Positions 44,249-54,022 are shown, numbered from the stretch's first letter. The stretch: DNA of 64,000 nt from Candidatus Kryptoniota bacterium (GCA_036567965.1 DATCTN010000027.1:62001-126000), one strand, 5' to 3'. Translations and numbers: made by a program. Notes: generated from the letters alone by a model not told the origin.

Positions 44249-45217
44249 TCAGAACGCCACTGACAGATTCACTCCCGCAGGATAGATGCTCGGTGATAAT
44301 TGAAATGAAGCTGAGCTCGGGCGTGACACTGCGCCAGTATAAGCACTCCTGAAATAACTGCCGACGGTAGAACCAATAGTGTAAGACATTAGTGCGCCTG
44401 CGACGGCATCGGAGAACCAGTGCATCCCGCCTCTGTTATTTGCGGTTACCGCCGCCATTGTATAAGCGACCACACTGTACCCCGCGATCTTCAGCCATGT
44501 TTTGTCGGGATAGTAATTTGTGAGCGCCGATACTACCGCCATGCTGGCTACGGTGTGCCCTGAAGGCCAGCCCCAGTAAATTCCTCCGCGAAAAAATCCG
44601 AACCTGAATGTCTCACTCAGGTCTTCCATGTTAGAATTCTGTTTCCAATTTGGACCCGGTCTCCCCGTCACAGCCTTCAGGATCGAGTTGTAAGTGACTG
44701 CTATGAGGCTCGCCTGGATGACCGCGAAGGAGGCGCCCAGTACTTCATTGTCGCTTTGTAATTCGGCATATGCGAGCAATCCGCCGCCGACAATAAACGG
44801 AAGGTCCTGTCCCGTGATGCCTACTCCGTGCGCCCAGCCGGTATACTGGGGATGAGTGTTGAAGTAATGCTCGAGTTTGTAATCGAGATCTGTTGGAACA
44901 ATTAGCGCTGTTCCTGCCACTGCACCGAGATGATAATACAAATTGTCGCCGCCGAAACTATTCAGAATATTGTTGCCCAAGCCGCCAAAGAGAGTCAGGT
45001 TGGGATGGCTCTGAGAAAGAGAATCGTCGGTGCTGGACACGCCTTCATTAAACCGGACGACTTCGGGCGCGACGACTCCCTGTTTGAGTGGTTGGAGAAC
45101 TGACAGTTGTCCGCGGTTGACGGGATCTTCGCTGATTCCCTGTGCCATGCAGCCTGTTGCGAGAAGAAGAGATATAGGAATAGAGTACTTCGCGGAATGA
45201 AGATACTTTTGTTTCAT
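44249..45217 (-). CDS. PAP2-family phosphatase, probable lipoprotein
   Basis: 322 residues from ATG 45217 (GGAG six bases upstream). Signal with lipobox LLLATGC. The three PAP2 motifs are present: KAVTGRPGP, WPSGHT, and NRGGMHWFSDAVAG, so the acid-phosphatase/chloroperoxidase active site looks complete. Membrane-associated members dephosphorylate lipid phosphates. A few hydrophobic stretches between the motifs fit the usual helical core. Confidence 0.9.
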   Translation of the reverse strand: MKQKYLHSAKYSIPISLLLATGCMAQGISEDPVNRGQLSVLQPLKQGVVAPEVVRFNEGVSSTDDSLSQSHPNLTLFGGLGNNILNSFGGDNLYYHLGAVAGTALIVPTDLDYKLEHYFNTHPQYTGWAHGVGITGQDLPFIVGGGLLAYAELQSDNEVLGASFAVIQASLIAVTYNSILKAVTGRPGPNWKQNSNMEDLSETFRFGFFRGGIYWGWPSGHTVASMAVVSALTNYYPDKTWLKIAGYSVVAYTMAAVTANNRGGMHWFSDAVAGALMSYTIGSTVGSYFRSAYTGAVSRPSSASFQLSPSIYPAGVNLSVAF

Positions 45218-45368
45218 GACCAACTCCATCTAAGCCAATTGTCATAAACAAAACCGACCTCTTTTAGTTCCTGAGTGTGATTCTCCGACTTCTCGTGTCA
45301 CCTGTTGACCATGGGCTCGAAGTTTGGTAGTGACTCGGTTTGAGTTTTGATTGGACATCTTCACAAAT

Positions 45369-45510
45369 GGCCTTCGGAAAAAATGGCGATTAGGAAATTT
45401 CCTTAAGTGTCCCAACCGAGCCTGAGCAAACAAATTGCCGACGCCGTCAGGCGGAGGCTTGATTTGTTTCCAACTTAAGCGGAAATTTCCAGCCATTTTT
45501 TCCGAAGGCT
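45369..45510. repeat. Inverted-arm element at repeat copy 2
   Basis: GGCCTTCGGAAAAAATGGC (45369-45387) is the inverted complement, 18 of 19 bases, of the sequence at 45492-45510. Inside lie two copies of GGAAATTTCC (45393-45402, 45481-45490), adjoining TTAAG and CTTAA. Together they can form a long stem of about 35 bases with a loop of about 70. The left arm is also present at 41221 but the right arm there is disrupted. Confidence 0.75.
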
Positions 45511-45742
45511 ACACTCCACGAAGCGTTTCGCGTAGTGAACGCTTGATTTTTCTCCGCCGAAGGGCGGATCAGCCTACGGCCGACTTTGGTACCTTCCGGC
45601 GCCTGTCCCGATTTTGATCGGGATATCAAGACAAAGGAAAGTACATAAACAATCATTGTGTCTAGTACACTGTTCCTTGTCCACTTTCTTTTGCTCGTCC
45701 AAAAGAAAGTGGACAGAAAGAAAAGGACGCCCCGCGAAAATG
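45479..45742 (+). repeat. Structured intergenic repeat, copy 2
   Basis: Aligns with 41495-41778 in the same orientation; the segment TTCCGGCGCCTGTCCCGATT onward through AAGTACATAA is essentially identical. Stem GTCCACTTTCTTTTG (45679-45693) pairs perfectly with CAAAAGAAAGTGGAC (45700-45714). The T-to-C change relative to copy 1 is matched by A-to-G in the opposite arm. Confidence 0.85.
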
Positions 45743-46018
45743 GTCCCGACTGCCGTCGGGAACGTCCCGCCCTCTGTTGTGCGCGATTTTTTGAACAGCT
45801 CTGTTAATTCTCTGTTGAACAAAAAATCGCCATAACCATTCTGTCGAGACATGAATAAACTGTTCATCTTCAGCGGGACTCTCCCGAAGGGATCCCTTTC
45901 CCAAAGGGACTCCTTCGGAGCGGGACATTTTCGCAAGGGGGAGAACAGTTGCTTATTGAAATTGAGTCACCACCCGAATTTTAATCTTCGCCATCGGGGT
46001 TTTATATTAAAGACGCCC

Positions 46019-48169
46019 ATGAAACGATTGGTACTTCTAATTCTGGTTTTCGTATCGCATAGAATTGCCTTCGCAGTGGTTCAATATCACGGCGCCTTCC
46101 CTGGTGTAGAAAAACTCATCGAAAGAATTATTCCGCAGCAGGCGGGCGAAATCCGAATCGATTCGATCTCATCACAATCAGGAAAAGAGATGTTCGAGGT
46201 CGGCTCGGAGCAAGGGGAGGTAGTCATACGCGGTTCGTCGCCCTCCGCAGCCGCGTTTGCGCTGAATTATTACCTGAAGTATGTGTGTCATTGCTCCATT
46301 TCCAGGATGGGAATGAATCTGAAATTGCCCGCCAAACTTCCACTGCCGGCAAAGGATATAAGGGAAGAGACGCCTTTCGAGTACAGATACTTCTTCAACT
46401 ACTGCACATTTAATTACAGCATGTCATGGTACAGATGGAAAGACTGGGAGAAAGAACTCGACTGGATGGCGCTGAACGGGGTCAACCTTGCGCTCGCGGT
46501 GACGGGCACGGAGAAGGTCTGGCAGAATGTGTTGAAGCAGTACGGTTTCAGCCAAAAGGAGATTCTGGAATTCATCCCCGGTCCGGCATACACAGCATGG
46601 TGGCTGATGGGAAACCTCGAGAAGTGGCGCGGTCCGGTTTCTCAGAAATATATAGATGAAAGGTCGGGTCTTCAGAAGCGAATACTCGAACGGATGAAAG
46701 AGCTCGGCATTAGCCCCGTGTACCAGGGATTTTACGGAATGGTGCCCACACTTCTGAAACAGAAATTCCCGAACCACCATATCGTCGACCAGGGTCTTTG
46801 GGGGAATTTTCAGAGACCTGATATCCTGGATCCGTCAGATTCTTTGTTCGCGCCGATGGCCCGGACTTATTATAGGGAGCTCACTCGCCTGTACGGCAAA
46901 TCGGATTTCTACGGAGGCGATCCATTCCATGAAGGTGGAAAGACAGACGACATCGATGTGGAGAAAGCGGCGAGTCTCATTCAGGGTGAAATGCTCAAGG
47001 AAAATCAGTCCGCGGTGTGGGTCCTACAGGGATGGCAGCAGAATCCCAAAGAGGAGCTGCTCGCGGGAATCGACAGGAGTCACGCACTCGTATTGGATCT
47101 CAATGCCGAGAGTGAGGCAACATGGGAAACCAGAAATGCGTATGAAGGAACTCCATGGCTGTGGTGCAACATACTCTACTACGGCGACAATACGTTTATG
47201 TACGGGAAACTCGATTCTGCCGCCGGCGCGCCAACTCGCGCATTGAAAACGCCCGAGGGAAAATATCTGAAGGGTATCGGATTTTTGATGGAGGGCTTCG
47301 ACAACGACCCTGTCAACTACGATCTGTTTTTCGAAGCGGCGTGGGATGTCGGGAAGATTAACGTCCCCGAATGGATAAAAGGATTCACGTACTATCGTTA
47401 CGGAAAGATTGTTCCGGCAGCCGAAGAGGCCTGGGAAATTCTGTATAAAACTATTTACTCTGAACCCGCACCGACAGATCCGATAGTGTGCGCGCGGCCC
47501 GCGAGCAATGCGGACCGGGTCGTGACCTGGTCGAGTTCAAAAATCTGGATCGACAATTCACTTCTGGAAAAGGCTGCACAGGACCTTCTGGACTGCTCAA
47601 ATCAATTGAGAGGAGTCGATTCGTACCAGTATGACCTCGTGAGCGTGACGAGACAATACATCTCGAACCTGGCGCACGGCTATTACGCGAAATGCATGAA
47701 GGCTTACGAATCGAAAGATGTTGCGAACTTCACGAAATATTCGAAAATGTTTCTCGATGTTATTTCCGATCTTGACACGCTTCTCGGTACGAGAAAGGAA
47801 TACCTTCTTGGATCATGGATCGAAAGCGCCAGGGAACTGGGCAGAAATGTGGGCGAGGAAGATCTGTTTGAGCTCAACGCGCGAACACTAATTACTGTGT
47901 GGGGAGACAGTGCCGCCGCGCAAACTCTTCACGATTACTCGTTCCGCGAATGGTCGGGGATGCTTCGCGGATTTTACGGTCCGCGGTGGAAGTTGTTCTT
48001 CGAAAGCTTACAGTCGGGTCTCGAGGGGCAGCCGGTCCACCCGATCAATTACTACTCCTGGGAAGACAAATGGTGTCACGGAACGGAAAAGTATGATTCC
48101 AAACCAGCGGGAGATCCGGTGGAAGTCTCGGCGAGGATGCTCGCGAAGTATCCGATCACGGAGAGGTAG
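46019..48169 (+). CDS. Secreted GH89 alpha-N-acetylglucosaminidase
   Basis: 716 residues from ATG 46019, which starts a signal peptide (MKRLVLLILVFVSHRIAFA). An in-frame extension to 45851 runs through repeat sequence and is rejected. NAGLU-type blocks: SPSAAAFALNYYLKYVCHC, EFRYFFNYCTFNYSMSW-like segment (EYRYFFNYCTFNYSMSWYRW), LNGVNLALAVTGTEKVWQ, FYGGDPFHEGGKT with a likely catalytic glutamate, and LWCNILYYGDNTFMYGKLD. Family members remove terminal alpha-linked GlcNAc from glycans. Convergent with the TonB receptor. Confidence 0.92.
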   Translation: MKRLVLLILVFVSHRIAFAVVQYHGAFPGVEKLIERIIPQQAGEIRIDSISSQSGKEMFEVGSEQGEVVIRGSSPSAAAFALNYYLKYVCHCSISRMGMNLKLPAKLPLPAKDIREETPFEYRYFFNYCTFNYSMSWYRWKDWEKELDWMALNGVNLALAVTGTEKVWQNVLKQYGFSQKEILEFIPGPAYTAWWLMGNLEKWRGPVSQKYIDERSGLQKRILERMKELGISPVYQGFYGMVPTLLKQKFPNHHIVDQGLWGNFQRPDILDPSDSLFAPMARTYYRELTRLYGKSDFYGGDPFHEGGKTDDIDVEKAASLIQGEMLKENQSAVWVLQGWQQNPKEELLAGIDRSHALVLDLNAESEATWETRNAYEGTPWLWCNILYYGDNTFMYGKLDSAAGAPTRALKTPEGKYLKGIGFLMEGFDNDPVNYDLFFEAAWDVGKINVPEWIKGFTYYRYGKIVPAAEEAWEILYKTIYSEPAPTDPIVCARPASNADRVVTWSSSKIWIDNSLLEKAAQDLLDCSNQLRGVDSYQYDLVSVTRQYISNLAHGYYAKCMKAYESKDVANFTKYSKMFLDVISDLDTLLGTRKEYLLGSWIESARELGRNVGEEDLFELNARTLITVWGDSAAAQTLHDYSFREWSGMLRGFYGPRWKLFFESLQSGLEGQPVHPINYYSWEDKWCHGTEKYDSKPAGDPVEVSARMLAKYPITER

Positions 48170-48207
48170 CCACCATGATCAGTAAATAGGATTCACGCGT
48201 CATAGAT

Positions 48208-48246
48208 TTAAAAGAAACGCCGTCCCGAGCTGCAGGGGACGGCGTT
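48208..48246 (-). terminator. Rho-independent terminator of the TonB receptor gene
   Basis: Perfect 11-base stem AACGCCGTCCC (48216-48226) with GGGACGGCGTT (48236-48246), loop of nine; on the - strand it runs into TTTCTTTT. It lies about 70 bases past the receptor stop and also sits in the GH89 3' region, where the + strand lacks a T-run. Confidence 0.8.
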
Positions 48247-48314
48247 CTGATTATTGAAGCGACATCAAATATTGTAAAGATCTTCTCTCGATCCGCGAAT
48301 GGATCGGACCGATC

Positions 48315-51300
48315 TCACAGGGTATATCGGATACCTACATCAGCAGTGAAGCCGTAGAAGTTTTCGTACTGGATGTAGCCCTTGGATACCTGATTCCCCT
48401 GGTCGGGTCTGGCGGTGAGGTTGTTCAGGTTCACATAGACCTGCAGCCCCGGCATGAATGAATCCTGCTGCAGCTGGTAACGGACCGAAGCGTCGAGCCG
48501 GAAATAATCCTGGTTCATATTATCGTTCTGAACCACACCTCCAATATAGGTCAGCACTGATCCATAGTACTCGAAGGACACACGTGCCGAGAAGCCTCCC
48601 AGATCGTATCCCAGCGAGCCGTTGAAAATGTCCGAAGGTTGCTGTACAAGCCGGTCGGATCGACTCGAATCGGGAAGGATGATTACAGTCTTTCCTACGG
48701 ACTTCGACGATATGATCGGATAGAATGTGTTTGACCAGATATGTGAGTAGTTGGTGCTCAACACAATTCCGCTAAATGGAAAAGGTAGATACCAGAATCG
48801 GTGCTCAAGATCGACTTCCACTCCTCTCAAGAATGCGGGATAAGGATTATTTATCCAGTCATTTATATTACCTGAACCTGTGGCGCCGATGCCCAGGGCC
48901 CTAAGGGTGTACCCGCCCACAGTGGATGTCAGAGAATCGAAGTGAGACGGTGGATGTGCAAGTAAAGGATAGTATCTCTGATATGCAAAACCGTCTATCT
49001 CTTTGTAGAAGCCGTCGACGGTGAAGAGGCCGACGACATTGCTGTACAGTGAAAGTATCAGGTCATGGTTATACGCCCTTGCCGATTTTAAGAATGGATT
49101 CCCGAGGTACGCATAATTACCCGGGCTGTTTATTTGCACCTTTGGAACAAGCGCGTTGAAATCCGGACGCGCGAGGGTTTGCGTATAGGCATATCGTATA
49201 TCGGCCCAATCTGTGACCTTGTAGCGCGCCTGTACCATAGGGAGCCAGTAATGGTTGGATGTTTTCGCATTTATCGTATCCTGATTGTAGGCCGGTTGCA
49301 TGACACTTTGCTGTTTGACCGCGTACGCCGTGATGTTGTTGGCGTCGTTCTCAAATCGTGCGCCACCCACAATCATGAAGTGCTGTCCCCCATTAACCTG
49401 TGCCATTCCGTATCCAGCCGAGAGGATTTCGATATAGCTGTAATCGTTCCAGTACAAACCCTCAGCTCCGTTGATGGGTATGAGCGCGTTTTGAACTGTA
49501 AGATCAGAATTGGTCTTGTCGTTAAAGAATGCCATGCTCACCTGATTTGGATAACCCAGCGTCGGCGCCCAGTTAAGATCGCCCACACGCTGGTTCGGAA
49601 GGAAATTTTGCCAGAGAGTGGGGTCCGGATTTGTGAAATTGAGTGCCCAGACGTTCCCTCCGCTCGCCCCTCCAAGGAACGCCTTTTTCAAATTTGGAAA
49701 GAGACGGAATATGTCGTTAATGATTGCCTGATCTCCGCCATAGTAAGTTCCTACACTGTATTCGGTCTCATCATAATGGCGGTCCGTGTATGAGTATTTT
49801 CCTCCGAACTTCAGGAATCCACTCAAGTCTTCGCTCGGAGCAAAAGGTATCTTGAGGTCCAACTTACCAGCCTGACTGACGTTCTTGAACATATAAACAT
49901 TCGTTCCGATTTGACTCAGAGCTATGTTTGAGTCGTTCGGTACTGCATAGGTGACCAGTGTCTGTGGAGACATGCCGGCGCCGACCACCGAGTTTAACGA
50001 TGGCACCCATCCGTTTGTCTGGAGAAACTGGATCTGCGGCGAAGAAGGGGTGTTGTTCAGGACATAGTTGTTTGACACACCATACTCCACCTGCATGAAT
50101 CCTAAATCATTTTTCCCTTCTAATGAGTTTGTCATTATGTCGTTGTTGCTGACTCCGCCCGTGATATTGTATAATTGCTGGCCGGCTCCGTTCCATGGAG
50201 GATCATAAGTCGTGGTAAAGTCGGTCGTCCTTGGCTGCAGTCTTGAAAAAGAGTTTGTAAGTTGGATGCTCCCGTTCGGAATCCTGTAGTCGAGCATAAG
50301 ACTGCCGCCGTATCGATTTCTGAATTCAATATGTCTGTTTAGTGCTATCGTTTCCACAAAGACCACGTTTTGAGCGCCGATCACGTTGTAAGTGGCGTTT
50401 ATATTGTCGGCGCTCCTGTCGACTTCCTCGGCCGTCAGTAATAGGTAAGCGCCGAGCTGATCGTCAAAGAACCTGTCGCTTACGGATGCGACGGCCTTAT
50501 AGTTCCCGTAGAAGTTTCTGAATTTGTTATAACCCGATTGCCAGAGGAGGTCCGTGTGGAACCCGTGCGGGGCGTCGTTCAAGAGGATATTTACGAAGCC
50601 GCCGATCGCGTCTGCATCCATGTCGGGAGTAAGCTCTTTGTATACTTCGATCGACTTAATCATGTTCGGCGATATCTGATTGAGGTCGACGCTCCGTGTG
50701 GAGTTGTCCGTTGCGCCCTGGGTCACGCCGTTTATCGCCACCAGGTTATATTCCGGTGCCAGACCTCTTATGACGATTCTGTCCGCTTCGCCTCCGCTTC
50801 GAGTCACGGAAATTCCCGGGAGCCGGCCCAGTGCCTCGGCGGCGTTGAAATCCGGGAGCTCCTGAATTTTCTTTGCCGAGACAACGTTTACTATGTTAGA
50901 CGAGGAGAGTTGTTGGTTTACAGCTTGTACCTGTCCCTGCGCCTGGGCCGTCACAAGGACCGGTTTGCCCTGAATCGCGACTGCGTTCAGATAGTAGTCT
51001 TGACTAACCTCTCCATTTTGTTCAAGAGTCACAGTCGCGTTGACCGAGTCGTAGCCGATGCAACGTATCACAATCACAGAGTTTCCTGCAGGCACGTTGC
51101 GAACTATGAAGTAGCCGTTCAGATCGGTAGCCGCACCGATGCTGGTATTCTTCACCACGATTGTTGCGCCGATCAAAGGATCCTTTGTGGCGCGGTCGAA
51201 AACCCTGCCTTTCAGTGTGCCTGAGCCACTTGCCCGCGCGGAACTCATTGAGAAGAGCATCAGCAACACTGGGACCAAGAATGACCTAACTAGAGACGTA

Positions 51301-51317
51301 GAACTCATGTGAGACAT
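48315..51317 (-). CDS. TonB-dependent receptor
   Basis: 1000 residues. Signal peptide (about 1-29), carboxypeptidase-like domain (GTLKGRVFDRATKDPLIGATIVV ... DLNGYFIVRNVPAG, about 33-110), plug (VVSAKKIQELPDFNAAEALGRLPGISVTRSGGEAD in the usual places, then RIVIRGLAPEYNLVAINGV), and a beta-barrel ending YGFTADVGIRYTL. AAGGAG precedes the ATG. No SusD partner is adjacent, so this is a stand-alone receptor. Substrate unknown; nearness to GH89 suggests glycans but the two genes are convergent, not co-transcribed. Confidence 0.93.
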   Translation of the reverse strand: MSHMSSTSLVRSFLVPVLLMLFSMSSARASGSGTLKGRVFDRATKDPLIGATIVVKNTSIGAATDLNGYFIVRNVPAGNSVIVIRCIGYDSVNATVTLEQNGEVSQDYYLNAVAIQGKPVLVTAQAQGQVQAVNQQLSSSNIVNVVSAKKIQELPDFNAAEALGRLPGISVTRSGGEADRIVIRGLAPEYNLVAINGVTQGATDNSTRSVDLNQISPNMIKSIEVYKELTPDMDADAIGGFVNILLNDAPHGFHTDLLWQSGYNKFRNFYGNYKAVASVSDRFFDDQLGAYLLLTAEEVDRSADNINATYNVIGAQNVVFVETIALNRHIEFRNRYGGSLMLDYRIPNGSIQLTNSFSRLQPRTTDFTTTYDPPWNGAGQQLYNITGGVSNNDIMTNSLEGKNDLGFMQVEYGVSNNYVLNNTPSSPQIQFLQTNGWVPSLNSVVGAGMSPQTLVTYAVPNDSNIALSQIGTNVYMFKNVSQAGKLDLKIPFAPSEDLSGFLKFGGKYSYTDRHYDETEYSVGTYYGGDQAIINDIFRLFPNLKKAFLGGASGGNVWALNFTNPDPTLWQNFLPNQRVGDLNWAPTLGYPNQVSMAFFNDKTNSDLTVQNALIPINGAEGLYWNDYSYIEILSAGYGMAQVNGGQHFMIVGGARFENDANNITAYAVKQQSVMQPAYNQDTINAKTSNHYWLPMVQARYKVTDWADIRYAYTQTLARPDFNALVPKVQINSPGNYAYLGNPFLKSARAYNHDLILSLYSNVVGLFTVDGFYKEIDGFAYQRYYPLLAHPPSHFDSLTSTVGGYTLRALGIGATGSGNINDWINNPYPAFLRGVEVDLEHRFWYLPFPFSGIVLSTNYSHIWSNTFYPIISSKSVGKTVIILPDSSRSDRLVQQPSDIFNGSLGYDLGGFSARVSFEYYGSVLTYIGGVVQNDNMNQDYFRLDASVRYQLQQDSFMPGLQVYVNLNNLTARPDQGNQVSKGYIQYENFYGFTADVGIRYTL

Positions 51318-51647
51318 GATTTACTCCTTCTCGTCAGTTAGAATGAATTATTCGCTCACCTCCCGATGCGGATGAAAAACCACACACCTTCACTTCGGTC
51401 AAAAGTTAAAGGAAATGAATTCCTTAGTCAAGCTGACCGGCAAAAGGTGTACAAGCCGGATGTATCGACTCACCGGCTGACATGTCTCATTCTCTATTTG
51501 AAAATCAAAGAAATTGTTTACATAACATGAATACACATGAGCTCCGGATCTTCTTCGGAGAATAGATGCCGAAACATTCCCGAACAGAAGCAGTTCGGAC
51601 AGGGTTCGGCAGGACGATGTTTGGTTTGAATTTGGTAATGCCTCATT

Positions 51648-51687
51648 CTTCTCCCCCTTGTAGGGGGAGAATTAAAGAGGGAGTTTG
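51648..51687. repeat. C-rich hairpin repeat, copy 1
   Basis: Nine-base stem TTCTCCCCC-TTGTA-GGGGGAGAA followed by TTAAAGAGGGAGTTT. A near-identical copy is 167 bases downstream. The phrase is of a kind scattered through many intergenic regions in environmental genomes. Confidence 0.8.
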
Positions 51688-51814
51688 ACTTCGTGCCCAT
51701 CTGATGTACTCAATGCTCCGATGAGATTATGGCGGCTCACAATCTGAAATTGAACTCCTTCACGAATCAAGTTCGACATAACGATGCCGGCCCTGGATCT
51801 GACAATGCCTACTT

Positions 51815-51854
51815 CTTCTCCCCCTTGTAGGGGGATAATTAAAGAGGGAGTTTA
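51815..51854. repeat. C-rich hairpin repeat, copy 2
   Basis: Same 40-base unit as 51648-51687, differing by one base in the right stem (GGGGGATAA). Both copies lie in the same orientation. Confidence 0.8.
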
Positions 51855-51884
51855 GCAGGGCATTTAACTCTCACACTCAACGCC

Positions 51885-52571
51885 TTACTCCGATTCGTAC
51901 GTCGTCGGGTCAGGTACGCCGGCGAGCACGAAGGCTTCCTTTCGTTCAACGCATGCCCCGCACTTTCCGCAGTGTTTGGGTCTTCCATTGTAACAGGAGT
52001 AAGTTGATCCGAATGGGACTTGAAGATCGGTTCCGAGAGTTACGATATCCCCTTTCGACATCCCGATAAAAGGATCTTTTATTTCCACTCCGGCGTAAGT
52101 GCCCAGTCTTCCAGCTTCCGACATCGCGTTTAAGAACTCAGGCCGACAATCCGGGTAGATTGCATGATCGCCGGAGTGTGCGGCATAGAGAACAGTCGTG
52201 GCGCCTATCGACTCAGCATACCCGACGGCTATCGACAACATTATCCCGTTGCGGAACGGGACCACGGTTCTTCTCATTGAATTGTCTTCATAATGTCCTT
52301 CGGGAATTGTTCCACCGCTTGCAAGAAGGTCTGAGTTGAACAGCTCATTTATAAATGGAAGGTGTATGATTTTGTGCGCGACACCAAATTTCGCGGTGAT
52401 GCTTTCTGCGGCTTTAATTTCCTGTCGGGCGTGCTTGGAGCCGTAGTGGAAAGTGAGGGCGTTCACTTCATACCTGCGCAGTGCCCAGCACAGAAGTGTT
52501 GTCGAATCAAGACCGCCAGAAAATGATACGACCACTCTTTCCACGTTTCCCGGAGTTTCATTGGCTTTCAT
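51885..52571 (-). CDS. queC: 7-cyano-7-deazaguanine synthase
   Basis: 228 residues. PP-loop SFSGGLDSTTLL at the N-terminus, HYGSKHARQE, and the C-terminal zinc site CYNGRPKHCGKCGACVERKEAF. QueC turns 7-carboxy-7-deazaguanine into preQ0 with ATP and ammonia, in queuosine synthesis. ATG 52571 is preferred to the adjacent TTG. No other que gene is in the window, and I see no preQ1 riboswitch upstream. Confidence 0.95.
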   Translation of the reverse strand: MKANETPGNVERVVVSFSGGLDSTTLLCWALRRYEVNALTFHYGSKHARQEIKAAESITAKFGVAHKIIHLPFINELFNSDLLASGGTIPEGHYEDNSMRRTVVPFRNGIMLSIAVGYAESIGATTVLYAAHSGDHAIYPDCRPEFLNAMSEAGRLGTYAGVEIKDPFIGMSKGDIVTLGTDLQVPFGSTYSCYNGRPKHCGKCGACVERKEAFVLAGVPDPTTYESE

Positions 52572-52930
52572 CAAGTTTGTCCGATTCTGGTCTTAAAACG
52601 TTTCCCGTGCATTTGTCCGGCTTGAAGATAAGTGTGTCACGGCAAATTAGGGAAGCGAAGGAAGATAGACAACAAGGGAATGGAGAGCACAAAGTGATCC
52701 TGGCTTTCTGTTTATGGTTTGTATTGGGGGAGGGAATAACCATTAGTGTGGTTATCTAAATTTGAGAACATGGAGAGAGCGCTTTCGGATGCCGAGCATG
52801 AGGGCGCCATAACATAATCAAGTGCGGGACCGTGGGAAAACGCGGGAGTCGATATCTTCTGGCGCCGTAGGTGCACTACCCGAATTACATCCGGGTTGAT
52901 TCTTCTCGCCCAACATCCAATATTTCCTGC
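52572..52930. other. Divergent intergenic region
   Basis: About 360 bases between queC (-) and a lipoprotein gene (+). No gene, riboswitch or strong hairpin recognised. Confidence 0.5.
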
Positions 52931-53995
52931 ATGTCAGTGGGCAAACTGCGGCGGTTGATCTTTGCGACAATTCTTTTTGGCGTATCAAGCTGTAACCTAT
53001 TCATGGGTCCGCACAATGGAGGAGGAGCAGACACGACGAGCCACAACTGGACTTTCACTATCGATACCCTGGGAGATGGAGCGAGCGATTTGTACGACGT
53101 TGCGATCGTGAGCACAAATCCGCCGGTGGCTTATGCGGTGGGAGAGATTAACGTTCTCGATTCGGTAGGAAACTGGGAGAACCCCTTCTATAATCTGGCA
53201 GGATGGGACGGAGGAAATTGGAGTCTCCAAAGGGTTCCATACTATTACCAGGGGCAACCCTATTATCATCCCATTCAATCGGTTTTCTCTTTTGGACCAA
53301 GAGAAATATGGCTCTGCGGGAACGGTGTAATCTATTGGGATGGGAGCACTTTTGCTCCGGTTCCAGTTCCAACTGCAGTGTGGGGTCAGTACCAAATGAA
53401 TAAAATCTGGGGGACAGGCAGTTCCAACATTTACGTGGTCGGCAATGGCGGCTCGGCTGCGATGTACACTTCCGGATCATGGCAAAAGGTCATCAGTAAT
53501 ATCACTCTTGACATTCGTGACATCTGGGGCTCACCTGATGGAAGCCAGATACTTGCTGTTGCGTCGAACGATGAAGGATCTAAGTTTCTCAGTATCCAGG
53601 GAACAACTGTAACAACCGTTTCTGACAGTGGCCTGGGGAGCAGTCTTTACGGAGTCTGGTTTGTACCAAACCAGAAATATTACGCGGTGGGTGCAGGGAT
53701 CTCTTGGAAGCACCGACTCACAGATCGTGTCTGGAACACATATGCACCGGGAGTTGTAACGAGCTACGTTTCTGAAAGCGTGGCAGGGAATGACACGAGC
53801 GACGTATTTGTGGTTGGGGACTCATTCGAGATGGTGCATTACAACGGAAGAAGCTGGCACAATTACAAGGATATGATTCCACTTTCTTATGGCGTACTTG
53901 GGAAAGTAGCTATCAAAGGAAATCTGATGATCGCAGTAGGATTCACGGGAATTGGACAGAAAGCTATAGCAGTCATAGGCAGGCGACAAAACTGA
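52931..53995 (+). CDS. Beta-propeller-like lipoprotein, unrecognised
   Basis: 354 residues from ATG 52931: signal with lipobox FGVSSC, then repeats such as FGPREIWLCGNGVIYWDG, IWGTGSSNIYVVGNGG, IWGSPDGSQILAV and SDVFVVGDSFEMVHYNGRSW, each about 45 residues, as in secreted blade-repeat proteins of Bacteroidota. Surface role presumed. Confidence 0.7.
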   Translation: MSVGKLRRLIFATILFGVSSCNLFMGPHNGGGADTTSHNWTFTIDTLGDGASDLYDVAIVSTNPPVAYAVGEINVLDSVGNWENPFYNLAGWDGGNWSLQRVPYYYQGQPYYHPIQSVFSFGPREIWLCGNGVIYWDGSTFAPVPVPTAVWGQYQMNKIWGTGSSNIYVVGNGGSAAMYTSGSWQKVISNITLDIRDIWGSPDGSQILAVASNDEGSKFLSIQGTTVTTVSDSGLGSSLYGVWFVPNQKYYAVGAGISWKHRLTDRVWNTYAPGVVTSYVSESVAGNDTSDVFVVGDSFEMVHYNGRSWHNYKDMIPLSYGVLGKVAIKGNLMIAVGFTGIGQKAIAVIGRRQN

Positions 53996-54022
53996 TTGTG
54001 GATTCATCGCCGCTGTTTGTAC

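Larger units (their letters stand above)
45218..46018. other. Intergenic region with repeat copy 2 and inverted arms
   Basis: 800 bases between PAP2 (-) and GH89 (+). Holds the inverted-arm element 45369-45510, repeat copy 2 (45479-45742), and a further hairpin GCGATTTTTTG / CAAAAAATCGC (about 45782-45830). Frames crossing this area are repeat-encoded and not credible genes. Confidence 0.7.
51318..51884. other. Intergenic region with paired C-rich hairpins
   Basis: About 570 bases between the TonB receptor start and queC. Contains two copies of a 40-base hairpin repeat (listed) and the receptor promoter; no gene supported. Confidence 0.6.

Noticed and set aside
45851-46018. 56-residue N-terminal extension of the GH89 enzyme
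   Set aside because: It precedes a complete signal peptide and lies just past repeat sequence; the internal ATG 46019 is the natural start.
49134-49793. 219-codon + strand frame opposite the TonB receptor, also 50538-51224
   Set aside because: Antisense shadows of the barrel and plug; no ribosome sites or familiar motifs.
52575-52800. preQ1 riboswitch upstream of queC
   Set aside because: I looked for the compact pseudoknot pattern with an A-rich tail before the start and did not find it.
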